Source of the DNA: Urechis unicinctus
Taxonomy: Eukaryota; Annelida; Polychaeta; Xenopneusta; Urechidae
Length of the DNA stretch: 64,000 nucleotides
Direction of reading: 5' to 3'
NCBI GenBank assembly: GCA_034190875.2
Contig: CM067356.1
Coordinates: 60,059,208 to 60,123,207, forward strand
Shown here piece after piece: positions 12,678 to 26,200 of the stretch. The notes under the pieces are model-generated. The model ran no database searches. It worked only from the letters and a program-made list of their open reading frames with translations, and was not told where the DNA came from. A program made the translations under genes and the position numbers. Within the stretch, counting starts at the first letter, position 1. Each line of letters opens with the position of its first letter.

Positions 12678-15600
12678 ATGTTAATTCCGCTTCGAGCGTC
12701 CAGGTAGGTAAATTCTCGTTGTCTTCCTATAGGATTATTTCTCGATGATAATTATTCTTGCTATGTGTGGTTTCAAATTGGTGATGTTTAGGATTCTGTC
12801 TAGCCCTACTAGTACAACTGTACAAGACGTCCGAGTATATATTATAAGTATTAGTATTACCGTTCAACCGGAGGTATATATTTATATTACCGTTCGACCG
12901 GGGCTAGATTCTGTCAGACCATGGTGGTCTTTCTGATTAGTCAGAACATGGCGACTTCCTCAACAGGATGTCGTGTTAACAGGTTAAGGAGTGCTCTGCT
13001 GAAGTAGGTTTTATGTATTTACTCTTAAAGGTTTCAGTAAACAGGTAAACCGAGGCTTCCACATAATTCTAGGTCCAGTTGTGGGGTAAGTCACTTGGGT
13101 GCTATATAATCACATTGCTGGAGCTATGTATTGATACAAGATAGCGGAGAGAACTTGATTACAATTAACTGTCTATATATATGCTTGATAAAATTGAAGA
13201 ATAGGTATGGTCTGTTGATTGACTTTTTTGTTAATGGCAAGTGATTGTTGACAGCACTCGGCATCATACTTCGAGGGACGTGTAATAACTTTATAGGTTT
13301 AGTGAGTGAGTGAATTTGACTGTCTGCAAGAAAGGTATGGATGTATATTGACTTACATATCTTATTTGTGTGGTGTTGGGGTGGTTGGTGTTAGGACTGA
13401 TGATAGGGTGGGGGTGGGTGGGGGGTAGCAGAGAAGGTGTCACATGGAAAGGGGTCGGGGTGTAGCAGTCAGGTAAAGACAAGTGGCAGGTTTCAATTTG
13501 ATTTCATTACTGAGATAAACAATCACTCTCAGATTCATCTTATCATTCAGTTACGACAATCATATGGCTTTCCTCTTATCTACCATCATCAGCTGCTGAG
13601 ATCAAGCAAGTTGTCTAACCAAGCTACGAGGGGTTAGCCCTAGTTAACAGCAGTTGAATGCCATTCAGTACGGTGACATATGAAGGGCCTACTTGGCCTT
13701 ACGGGTGGTGAATTCGTGGCAGGATCTCTGAATGATCAGATTTGACTTGCTCCTTGTTACATCCTGTAATTGATACCCTTTTGTACTGTTTAGAATGATT
13801 CACCCGTAGCAAGGAGGATGACATGATGTTTGGATTTGTTATTGTTCAGTTTCCTGGCTGCCTCTCTTGTTCCGCTCCAGCTTCTTCAACGCTCATTGTT
13901 CTTTGCTATGGGAGAAAGTATGAGTATGCCAAAACCTGAGAACGCTTTACCTGGTGAGAATATCTTGCTGTTTGTAACACTTCCAGTCCTTCATCATGGT
14001 AACCCTGGTAATAGATCCCATTAATGGTGGGCCATTCACCATGGGTAACCCTGGTAATAGATCCCATTGATTTTTAGACATTCACCATGGGTAACCCTGG
14101 TAACCTATCCCATTAATTGTTGGACATTTACCACAGGTAACCCTGGTAACAGATCTCATTAATTGTGGGCCATTCACCATGCTTACCTACAACGTGCACT
14201 TCATCATTTGTTATACAAAGAAATTATTTTACAAGACTGATGTTCTGTGTGGAACAGGCCGTGATGCTAAAATAAAGGTGTCCCCGAAACACACTGTGAC
14301 AGGCCAGAACACAGTTGAACCATTTGCAGAAAACCTTGAGATGGCCATATTTGGTCAGTACACATTCATGGAATATTTAGCCTTTCTAAGTCTCTGGTAA
14401 ATCGAAATATTTTAATAGTATCATCACTTGGTACAAAAAACACAACATGAGGCTTGTCATGCTGGCTGACGTTATGATGTGGTTCCAGGTATGGGATGCT
14501 TCTGGGGAGCTGAGCGCAAGTTCTGGCAGACTTCAGGTGTCTACTCTACGCAGGTAAACAAGAGCAAGTCGATCATTCATATTTTATTCAACATCTTATT
14601 TGTGACAATCAATGTGCAGAGATGGCAGTATGTTGTGAAAAGTATTCATAATCGGTATGGAGTCTGGTACCAAACTTACTCTCAAGTCCTATCACATTTC
14701 CTACCTATTTTTATAAATATAGTAACTTAATTGTGTTTTTAAAACATCTTCTTGGACATAGGTAAAAGGGGGTGCCTCTGCAAGTTACAACACCCTTAGT
14801 CAAAGTGCAGTATCTGTCCCACCTTTTTATACTTCTGACATCCAATCAATACCTTCACTATGGCTGACCATTACACACCAGTATTTAACTGCAATGTATT
14901 CCACCTGTGTAAATATATTCAGTACCCAGTTGTTAAACTGTCCCATCAGTATGGATATAGTTTGAAGACCAAGTCTGTTCAGCGAGAAGTCAGTTGGATG
15001 GCCAACTAAGCTGAAGTGCCAACGACTGCATTATTGTATACCTCTAGAGTTTTGTTTGTACATAAGTTAAGTCTGGAACCCTTAACCTGCATCTCTTAAT
15101 AAATCAACAATACCTCCAGGTTTAAAGTCCCAAACTAATGAATGTCTCTGCTTCACTCTTTTCAGTGTCATGCTCCTTGTGATACATATCTAAACTAGAG
15201 TCACTCAATCCTGGCTTTTATTGCCTAATTAATTGATGAATGCTTTTATGGTTCAAGTTTCTGGTTTGGTTTAGCTATGGATAGATGCAGGTTGAATGAG
15301 CAGTTTATGGTAGTTATAGGTCAATACTTTGTAAGATAACTGTGTACAGGTTGGCTATTCTGCGGGATTCACAAAGAACCCTACATACAAGGAGGTGTGT
15401 TCGGGACAGACCGGTCATAACGAGGTGGTCCGAGCTGTCTTTGATCCGAAGGCCATCACATACCAAGAGCTACTGAAGGTCTTCTGGGAGAGTCATAACC
15501 CAACCCAAGGGATGCGACAAGGTAATGATTCTGGCACCCAGTACCGCTCTGGGATCTACTACTACAACGACAACCAGAAAGCTTTAGCAGAAGCGTCAAG

Positions 15601-15799
15601 GGATGCTTACCAAACTCAGCTCAAAGCCTCAGGACTCGGCGACATCACCACAGAAATCATACCAGCCACAGAGTTCTATTACGCTGAGGATTACCATCAA
15701 CAGTATCTCGACAAGAATCCCGGCGGATATTGTGGACTCGGAGGCACAGGGGTTGCCTGCCCTATCGGGCTAGGGAAAAAGATGAAAGGGGGATTGTAA
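12678..15799 (+). CDS. MSRA: Peptide methionine (S)-S-oxide reductase
   Basis: MsrA reduces methionine-S-sulfoxide in proteins using an active-site cysteine that is recycled through C-terminal cysteines and thioredoxin. Five exons in consistent phase: 12678-12703, 13850-13953, 14258-14353, 14489-14553, 15350-15799, about 246 aa (human 235). The catalytic motif GCFWGAE begins exon 4; EDYHQQYL and [15 protein letters not shown] (recycling cysteines) lie in the last exon. The 26-nt first exon is inferred: it gives MLIPLRAS, ends at a GTAGGT donor, and in phase precedes [20 protein letters not shown], a hydrophobic/basic leader like the human mitochondrial one (QLLLLHSLFPVPR). An internal ATG (13908) would give the cytosolic form [17 protein letters not shown] lies at 15916. 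The family call is near certain and exon 1 is moderately supported. Confidence 0.93.
13990..14180. repeat. 47-bp repeat in MSRA intron 2
   Basis: About four diverged copies of a unit containing CCATTCACCATGGGTAACCC and TGGTAATAGATCCCATTAA, just downstream of the exon 2 donor. Confidence 0.75.
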
Positions 15800-15921
15800 T
15801 TACCAACAATCTGAAGCTTTGTTAATGTTAATGCATTATACTCATTGCATCAACTTTTTCTGTGATTTATGAAATGATGGGTTTTTGAATAATTTGCCAA
15901 GCATTTGAAATGTGCAATAAA

Positions 15922-18161
<2,240 letters not shown>

Positions 18162-18170
18162 GTTAGACCC

Positions 18171-18440
18171 CCGGGGGGGGCACTTAATGGTATAGAGGTA
18201 GTACATATGTGCCGCGCGACGGGGTATGTTTTTTTCGGCCTCTTGACTTGTACGACGGGTTTTTTTTGGCCTCATACGACGGGGTATGTTTTTGAGATTC
18301 AATTCGAGGGGTTATACATTCGCATATACCTTGTTCGAGGGGTATGCCCCATTTTGACCTTGTACGACGGGTACGGGTTTTTCGAGGTCCCGCGGCACAC
18401 CCCCTATCCAGAATAAGGCCAAGTGCCCCCCCCCCCCGGG
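18171..18440 (+). mobile_element. MITE family A, complete 270-bp copy
   Basis: Non-autonomous DNA transposon with terminal inverted repeats: the left end CCGGGGGGGGGCACTT matches the right end read in reverse (AAGTGCCCCC followed by further C and GGG). It is flanked by a perfect 9-bp duplication GTTAGACCC (18162-18170 and 18441-18449). The interior repeats TACGACGGGGTATG-like words several times. Nine-bp target duplications are typical of Mutator-like elements. No coding capacity. Related copies occur at 30822-32119 (interrupted), 31371-31569 and 59572-59858, and a disrupted one flanks the LINE. Confidence 0.85.
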
Positions 18441-18737
18441 GTTAGACCCTCAAAGAATCATCAATAACATTGTTAAGAATGAACTCAAAACATTGAAAAG
18501 ACCCACAAGAAACCTTAATGAACTCGGGAGATGAAAAGTCAGCCAAAATCCTCCTCCCGCATGTTATGAAAAGCCTCCCTCATAGTTTTCCTAAATGAAA
18601 CGAAACGTCTGTTTACTAACGGAGACACAGTGACATAGGGCGAGATCACCATGGGCGAAATTTACCTTTGCCAAACTCGGGGGGTGGAATCATCTCCTCT
18701 CACTCTTGCCATCTATCGGCTAATTTACGAACAAGCC

Positions 18738-20899
18738 ATGGCAGCAAGGTTGTTGGGGCGTGCGGCCACACATTTCTGCGAAGTTCCGAGGAATTGGGGC
18801 ACCAAATATTCGGTCAACACACATAAACGATTCATTGATATCAATTTGCATGAATTGTATAGTTTAGACGTTTTTCTTGTAAGATGATACACATTTACCC
18901 TATTATCGCTCATATATATTCTCCAGTTTCCCAAGGTATCACACAGTCACCACTTGGTTATGGCTTATTCTCAATTAAGTTGGTGATCAACCTATTGCAT
19001 GGAAATAGCTGTAGCCTATACTTTAGACACCAAATCAAGCTGATGAAAATAAGCATTCCTGCTGTTGAAATTCATGATGTGGAAAGGGCTGTCATGTCAT
19101 GTTTAATAAAACACAACAAACTCCACCCCACCACAACCCAGCTTCTCGACCCCCCCCCCCACTACAAACTCCACCCCACCACAGCCTAGCTTCTCGACCC
19201 CCCCCCCCCCCCACCCCACAAAACCAGCTTCCACCCCACCACCCCACCACAAACCCGACCAGGTTCTCGACACCCCGCCCCACCACAACCCAGGTTCTCG
19301 ACACCCCGCCCCCACACCAATCTTCGCCAAAAACAGGTTATGAGAGGGCTCTGTTTTGTAAGAAACGTTGTTGAACCCCATTCTGTCACAAACCATCCCT
19401 CGATTTGAAATGGTAGAAATAATTTGTTGGTAAATGCAATTACTGGCAATTTAATTCATAATCGATTTTGATACTGATATATATTTTCTGGGTTTCTAAA
19501 CATGCTTACCGAAACTATTTAATGTCTAAATGATATTGCTTTCATTAGGCTGTTAAGCATTTGATATTGTGGAATTCCCCGTGAGAGAGAGTTTGGTCTT
19601 GATTTGATATTGTGCATCCCCAGATAGAGAGCGTACAATAGGGATTTGATATCATAAGGCACTACCCGTTTGCTTCTGTTGACACTTTTGTAGTTTAATG
19701 AGTTAATTGTTGTACCTTACAGGGTGCTGTGCATGCTGGGAGAGGTCTCTTTGGGCGCAAAACAGCTACAAGTGAGGAAACAGATGCTGCCGTGGAGGAA
19801 GCTACACGGAAAGCTCAAGTTGGTGAAGAGAAACACCTAACCAAACACAACCTGGCACTGCTGCGCTCAAACAGGTGAATACTCCACAGGTCAGCCTCTG
19901 TAGCTCGGGCCTCTGTAGCTCAGGCCTCTGAAGCTAGGGGCTCTGTAGCTCGGGCCTCTGCAGCTCGAGCCTCTGTAGCTCGGGCCTCTGTAGCCACAGC
20001 CTCTGTAGCTACGGCCTCGGTAGTTTGGGTCTCTGTAACTGGGGTGTCTGTAGCTTGGGCCTCTGTAGCTTGGGCCTCTGTAGCTAGGGCCTTTGTGTCA
20101 TGCTCTCCCACATTGTCCTACTTGTTGCTATGGTTACAGATCGCTAGACACGACCAGAGGATATACAGCGCCAGCCGACGTGGAGGAAAGGGTAGAGAAT
20201 GTCTTACAGAAAACACCCGGGGTCAACTGCAATGCAGAGTGGCGCAAACTATCTCTGCAAAGTCCAGCCCTAAAGTTCAAGGTCAGGGAGGTGTTTCTCA
20301 CGTCACATTGTACAGTTTACTTATATTTACCTGGAAGGAGATGAAAATGTCAATACCGTGGGAGAAAGAATGTATAGCATTTTGCAGGTTGTCAACAAGC
20401 TGGTTAGGTTGTGGGAGGGAGTGGGCCTTTATTAAAAAGTACTGACACCACACCTAACTGACACCACACCTAACTGACACCACATTGTGTAATAATGTTT
20501 AAATGCTTCCTGCATGACTGCTTCTTATTGACCCTAACGAGTGCTGTGCCTTATGTCTCCAGGTCATCACAGCTCTCATAACAGAATTTGACCACAACGT
20601 TCCTAACACGATCCCTCCAATCATTACATAACGTTCAGGATGCCATCGACTTCTTTAACACCGATGTCAAGCAGACATCTAGCTACGACGATCTCTCAAA
20701 ACAAGACTTACCCAGAAATCTCCACATAGAGCTGGAATATATGAGGTTTGATCCCGAGACGGACACCATGTTTGGGGGGAGAACAGCGTTGCCGGGCTCG
20801 GACACAGTAGTGACCAGCATTAAGTACAAGCGTAAATACAAGAACATCAAGAATACAAGTGAAAAACCAGGCTTTGTGAATCACTATTATGGATATTGA
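18738..20899 (+). CDS. MRPL50: Mitochondrial ribosomal protein L50 (mL50)
   Basis: Component of the mitochondrial large ribosomal subunit. Four exons: 18738-18878, 19723-19874, 20140-20281, 20563-20899. Exon 1 begins MAARLLGRAATHF, a basic presequence like human MAARS. Exon 3 gives RGYTAPADVEERVENVLQ and WRKLSLQSPALKFK, matching human RAYTPPEDLQSRLE and WQDISLEDSRLKFN. Exon 4 starts VITALITEFDHNVPN and later reads HNVQDAIDFFNTDVKQ and DLPRNLHIELEYMRFDPE. Within exon 4, near 20611-20615, the frame changes by one base between VPN and the RSLQSLHNVQD part. All upstream phases fit, so this is an isolated 1-nt indel (assembly error, polymorphism or a real lesion). The C-terminus is about 40 aa longer than human. 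AATAAA lies at 20906. Exon 1 is less certain than the others. Confidence 0.88.
19120..19320. repeat. C-rich repeats in MRPL50 intron 1
   Basis: Diverged copies of a roughly 45-bp pyrimidine-rich unit containing CCACCCCACCACAACCCAG and TTCTCGACCCC followed by C runs. Confidence 0.75.
19890..20100. repeat. 15-bp minisatellite in MRPL50 intron 2
   Basis: About 14 copies of CCTCTGTAGCTCGGG with variants, starting about 15 nt after the exon 2 donor. Confidence 0.88.
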
Positions 20900-20911
20900 T
20901 AACCCAATAAA

Positions 20912-23241
20912 TTTCTATGATAATTTTTTTGTTATATCTGGGATGAGGTTTGATAAGGCCAAGTAAAATTAATGTTCCAGTAAGACTTTTAAAAAACAAG
21001 GTCGTTAGGTAAGAAGATGTTTATTTTGCCATTGTTTTCTTTTAACTTCTGTGTCATTACTTGACATGTAAGTTTTTTATTATATGTTTTTTGGGTTCTC
21101 TATTTCCTCCCTGTATTGACATTTTTATTTTATCAATTGATCCAATCAATGATCATCCATTATTCAATTGAATAATTGTTAATCCACGCTCAACTATACA
21201 TTAGCTATTGAAACAGACACGTTTACATTTGCGTAACATTTAAAAGAACGCGTGTTTCATACTGAATTCTGATGAGGAGTCACTTAAGTGTCATTCATTT
21301 AGTAGCAAAATGAATGAAGTCAAATAGCAACGTTGTCCCTACACATGTAGGGCGGCGTTTCCTATAGGTACACATGGACACAGGAGAAAGTCCAGCAGCC
21401 TCCCCACAATGGATGCTCTTGTATGATGTCAAACAAGTAAGATCTTTGAAAAGAGCCCTCAAAGCATTCTACATGGACAGGTGGCATGAAAGTATTCTAG
21501 GGTCAGTTGGGTTATCAGAACCGCAACATTTAATAGTTCTTCAAGAAGTGATGACTGAACTGATGAGTGAGGCGACTGAAGCCCCCCCCCCACCAGTTTA
21601 AAAGAACTCTCCATTCATGTATAAACATTCAATAGTCTCTGAAAAATTAAAGATACTTGCAAAATAATTTCTATAATTCCCTCAATCAGTAGAAAAGCTG
21701 ACAAGGGTTTCTGCCTGATCAGGAAGCCGCATTTAATATTGGAACATAACAGAAATGGTCAAGTTATTGATAACAATATTTATTGGCAATTAGGTGTCAC
21801 AGAACAAAACACAAACTGGTTGGTCTTGTCCAAACATCTGTGATGTGTTATTGGTCAGGTATGGAATGCTCCATAACGAACACCACAGGCACTCAAGTCT
21901 TAAAATGCCGCCCTACCAAGTCTCTAATATATTGAGCTGTAAAAAATTACACCATAAAACTGGCTAGGGGCAAATTGGATTAAATATAATTTGGTTAGTT
22001 GGTGCAAGTTGTCTAGAGTCGTGTTTACATAGAAAAGAAAGTTTTGGTGCTTCTAAGTGTGCCTCCATGACAGACCTTATGAGGTCACCATGGGTCCAGG
22101 ACACCAGAGTTACTTTTGTTCCTTGTCTTTATATAAAAGCTAGGGGTAATTTAAGACTCGAGTGCCAGGGACTGATGCAGTTCATATGAAGTAGGCAGGG
22201 CATATAGGTCTTATACATTAGACTACAAGCAAACATTTAACAACCAAGCAACAATTCACATTTGTTGACAAGAAGAAAAATAAAGTTTTGACTAGGGTAA
22301 GTATGAGATATCACATGGAATGTTATGTAACACAAAACAAGAACAATCCATACACAAGTGGCAGCAGCCATGCACAAGTGGCAGCAGCCATACACAAGTG
22401 GCAGCGGCCAAGCTAGGCTATGTTGCGAAGCACAACCATCCAACCAAACACTGGATCAAATTGAAGAAATGTATTCACTTTAATGAGGACAGTTGGCTGG
22501 AATAGATAAAAGATTACACTCTTAGTAGCCCACTGATTTGACGGAAATGGTTGCAGTTATAAGAAATGGACAAGTGCAAAAACATAAAGTAATTTGACAC
22601 AGATTCAGCACACTACTTATGGAACGGGTAACCATGACAACATAACACAGACTGTACACAAGTAACAGACATATTTCATACATCAAGATTTAGGGAACTG
22701 AAGAACTCACAAGTGAACAACCAGAGATTTAGCTCAGGAAAGGAAAATACGATGAAGCCTCAACTCACAGGAAGTAACTAGGGTTCCCTCATTATATGGC
22801 CACATCTCCCTCCTACAGGCCAGCTGCTTGAGTATGCATCGTACAAACTTTAAAACTCACCTAACAAAGGTTGTTTGTGAGAATAACGCAGCCACAGGTG
22901 TCAGTGTAGCCCACCCTGTTAGCCCTTGCAGATGGGATCATGTGATCTGTACTTATATGGACACAGTCAGCTGTAGCTTTATAACAACACAGGATCAAAC
23001 ACCTTCAATGCAAATTACCTATAAATACTCTTGGCCGGCTGCTTTTGCCCAACAACAGGTGCCAACTCCCCAACTCTGTCCCGTGATACAGTTGTAATGT
23101 TGTGGTGTGAAGTATCCCCGTGTGGTGGTTCATTCATGAACAGAAATCAACAACAAGCCACGCTGCATCTCGGCTTGTGACTGTCCTGTAGCGCTGCCAC
23201 TTGCCACCATGAACACAGTAGTCAGTGGCGCCCCCATGCAC
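20912..23241. other. Convergent intergenic region between MRPL50 and SYNRG
   Basis: Mostly AT-rich. It probably contains the long 3' UTR of SYNRG on the bottom strand; TTTATT at 21779-21784 would be an AATAAA on that strand. Three copies of a 20-bp word ACAAGTGGCAGCAGCCATAC-like lie at 22352-22411. A 75-codon frame at 21374-21601 has no recognised similarity. Confidence 0.45.
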
Positions 23242-26200
23242 CTAGATAAGCTCAGGTATTTTGAGTGCAGGTAGCATGGTGTCCACGCAGTTCACCCAGA
23301 AGTTGGCGCATATTGTGTGGTACTGCCGGCCACTGTAGGCCAACTTGCGTTGACCACCGTTCTCGTTTGGTCCTGGGCCGTGATAATCCACGTTGAGAAG
23401 GCAAACTCCGCAGGCTTTCTGCTGGGCGTCTTCATCCTCCGCGCGAAGCACATGCTTGTGAAAGCTGAGCGTCGAGGCAGGTGGCTGCAACCACAGTCAT
23501 AACGTGCAGTGAACGTCCTGGATTTATAGTAAGCCACGCGTCCATTGACCAACATTGACCCCAATTTGTTTGATATATTCAACCAATTGACATCACACGA
23601 GTAAGCACTGACCATGATATGTGTGGAGGCAATGAAGACAGTGAGAGTTCCCCAAGAGGACTCGATGTTCATCACCACCTCCTCCAGCCTCCTGCTGCTC
23701 ATCGCTAGTTCAAGGTCACACACAAGGTCACAGCACATACATACAGTTAATGAATTGAAGGTTGAGCATTATGGCTTTTAACTTTGAGACCGTTATTTTC
23801 CTGAGCGTGTAAATAATTCACTTATCAAGGAATAAGGGAGCTTACAGGTGGAATTCATGGCTTGTTTGATGCGACAGGCCACTCGGTACACCTCTGTTAC
23901 ACCTGCCAGACATCGTCATACAATGTTGACAACCATCAAACAGTGTTGACAACCATCAAACAATGTAAACAAAGATCAAACAGTATTGACAACCATCAAA
24001 CAGTGTTGACAACCATCAAACAATGTTGACAACCATCAAACAATTTCAACAACCATCAAATTATGTCTTGTACTTGTAAGACAACAATTGGCTTTGAGGT
24101 ACTGCTGCCAAGTGGCTTACTCCTTTGAGGTACTGCCAAGTGGCTTACTCCTTTGAGGTACTGCCAAGTGGCTTACTCCTTTGAGGTACTACCAAGTGGC
24201 TTACTCCTTTGAGGTACTGCCAAGTGGCTTACACCTTTGAGGTACTGCCAAGTGGCTTACTCTTAAGATATGCGGCTCCTTTCTGTGACTGCATCACCTC
24301 GCTGCGGAGGCTGGCACTAGGGATGCTGTGGATGATGTCACACGCTTGCTGTAACACTTCACTGCACTTCTCCAGACACAGCAGCCAGTTGTGCTCATGT
24401 AGCTCCGAATCCTGTCAACACATCCGCACCTGATAAACACTCCGAACACCGAAATCCTTCCTTACTCATTCTAACATCATCCACTACATCCTCATTAAAC
24501 ACTACCCCCTCCCTCACTGATTCTAACATCACCTGCTAAAACGTCACCAAACACTACAACCTCCCTCACTGATTCTACATCATCTGTGAAAACTTTACCA
24601 AACACTACATTCTCCCTTACTGACTCTAACATCATCTACTTGAACCCCATCAAACACTACACCCTCCCTCACTGACTCTAACATCATCTACTTAAACCCC
24701 ATCAAACACTACACCCTCCCTCATTCAGCCACTCTTACATCACCCGTTGCTGAAGGAAGCTCACCTCTAGTTCTTGAGTGAGGCCGCGGTAGCGATCAGC
24801 TAGGTTGGGCATGTCTCCTCTCTTCAGCAACTCACTGGCATCTCGTGGTCGCAGCACTTCATCTGGACATCAAACATGTTTACAAGTGGACGGTACAATA
24901 AGTGCTGTTTACAGTAAGTAGCGACTATGAATCGCGGCTCACCATGGACGGGCTGCTCTGCCGAACTGAACTCCCCAAAGTCATTTTTGGCGCTGTCCGA
25001 CATATTCTGGTCGAGATCCGTCTCCAAGTAGGGCTGCGGCTGGAGGTCCGTCTCACTAGCTGTCTTCAACTCGAGGCTGGCCACTGAGAGCACGTCTTGT
25101 GGAGTGGAGAGAGCCTTCAAGTTGGAATCACTGAGATTGACTGGCAGCTCGAGACTGGACACAGACTGAGAGTCGGTGCCCACTGGACTCAAGTCCTTGG
25201 ACTCCCTCAGCTCCAGACTACTCATGGATAGGGCATCGTCTTTATTAGCTCTCGTCTGCGATTTAGCAGTGAACTCTAAGCTGGAGGTCGACTGGGTGTC
25301 AAACGTATCTCGGGTCGATGACTGTGATATGGAAGCAAAGAGTGCCAACGAGTTCTTCTGGTGAAAACTGGAGCTACTTCCACCCACCACATCTGAGAGG
25401 TCAATTTCACCTAAAGCAATGGAGGAGATGCCATCAGCCTCCGTATCTACCACGGAGCCCCCGACTTGGAAAGTGCCAAAGTGGTCAAAATTATCGAGAC
25501 TGGTGGAGTCGTCGTTGGGGAGATCTGGGGGTAGATCTGGAGGTAGAGTATCAAGAGGAGAGATACCAACACCTGCTGAACTTCCTGCAGGAAGATTATG
25601 ACTGAAGAGTTTATTGGCTTTGGAATTGTCTACTTTGATCATCTCAGACCTGGTTGATGTGGACGGGGAACCTAATCCTCTTGAGGCTGCTTTCTCAGAC
25701 GTACTGGAATCTATCGTAGGAGGAGACCAGCTGACCGGTGCATCTGACTTGAAGTCGGCCCAGTCATCCAGCTCTGTCTCTGTTCCTTCACCGTTAGAGT
25801 CCGCCTTGAAGCCGCACCAATCTCCATCAGTGGAGCCGTCCGTCACAACCACTTCATCTCCACCAGAAATGACCTCTCCACCAGAAATGACCTCTCCACA
25901 TGCTGTGGCTTTCTTTTCATACAAACTTTTGTCCATGACCAAGGCTCTAAGAGACTGGTAAGGATCTGTTATCTTTTCACCATCCTTTGTAGTCACCTTT
26001 GTACTCGCTTGCTGAAAGTCAGCAAAATCGTCTTTCTCGGGGACGAATGTTTGACTAACCAGAGAATTGCCAGACTGAGTGTTTGTGACTGCTGAAGAGA
26101 GAGGTTGACTTGATGCAGACGGAGGGGGAAGCAGAACAGCTATGGGGGCCGTAGCAGTAGTGTCAGCCAGGGATGATGACAAGCTCGCGGGGCTGGCTGT

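Noticed and set aside
21374-21601. 75-codon forward frame with an ATG
   Set aside because: It reads plausibly (DVKQVRSLKRALKAFYMD) but has no recognised family, ends in a proline run over a C-tract, and lies in the probable SYNRG 3' UTR; left as unassigned.
25176-25961. Forward-strand open frames across 24.9-26.5 kb
   Set aside because: Shadows of SYNRG exon 10, which is clearly coding on the bottom strand.
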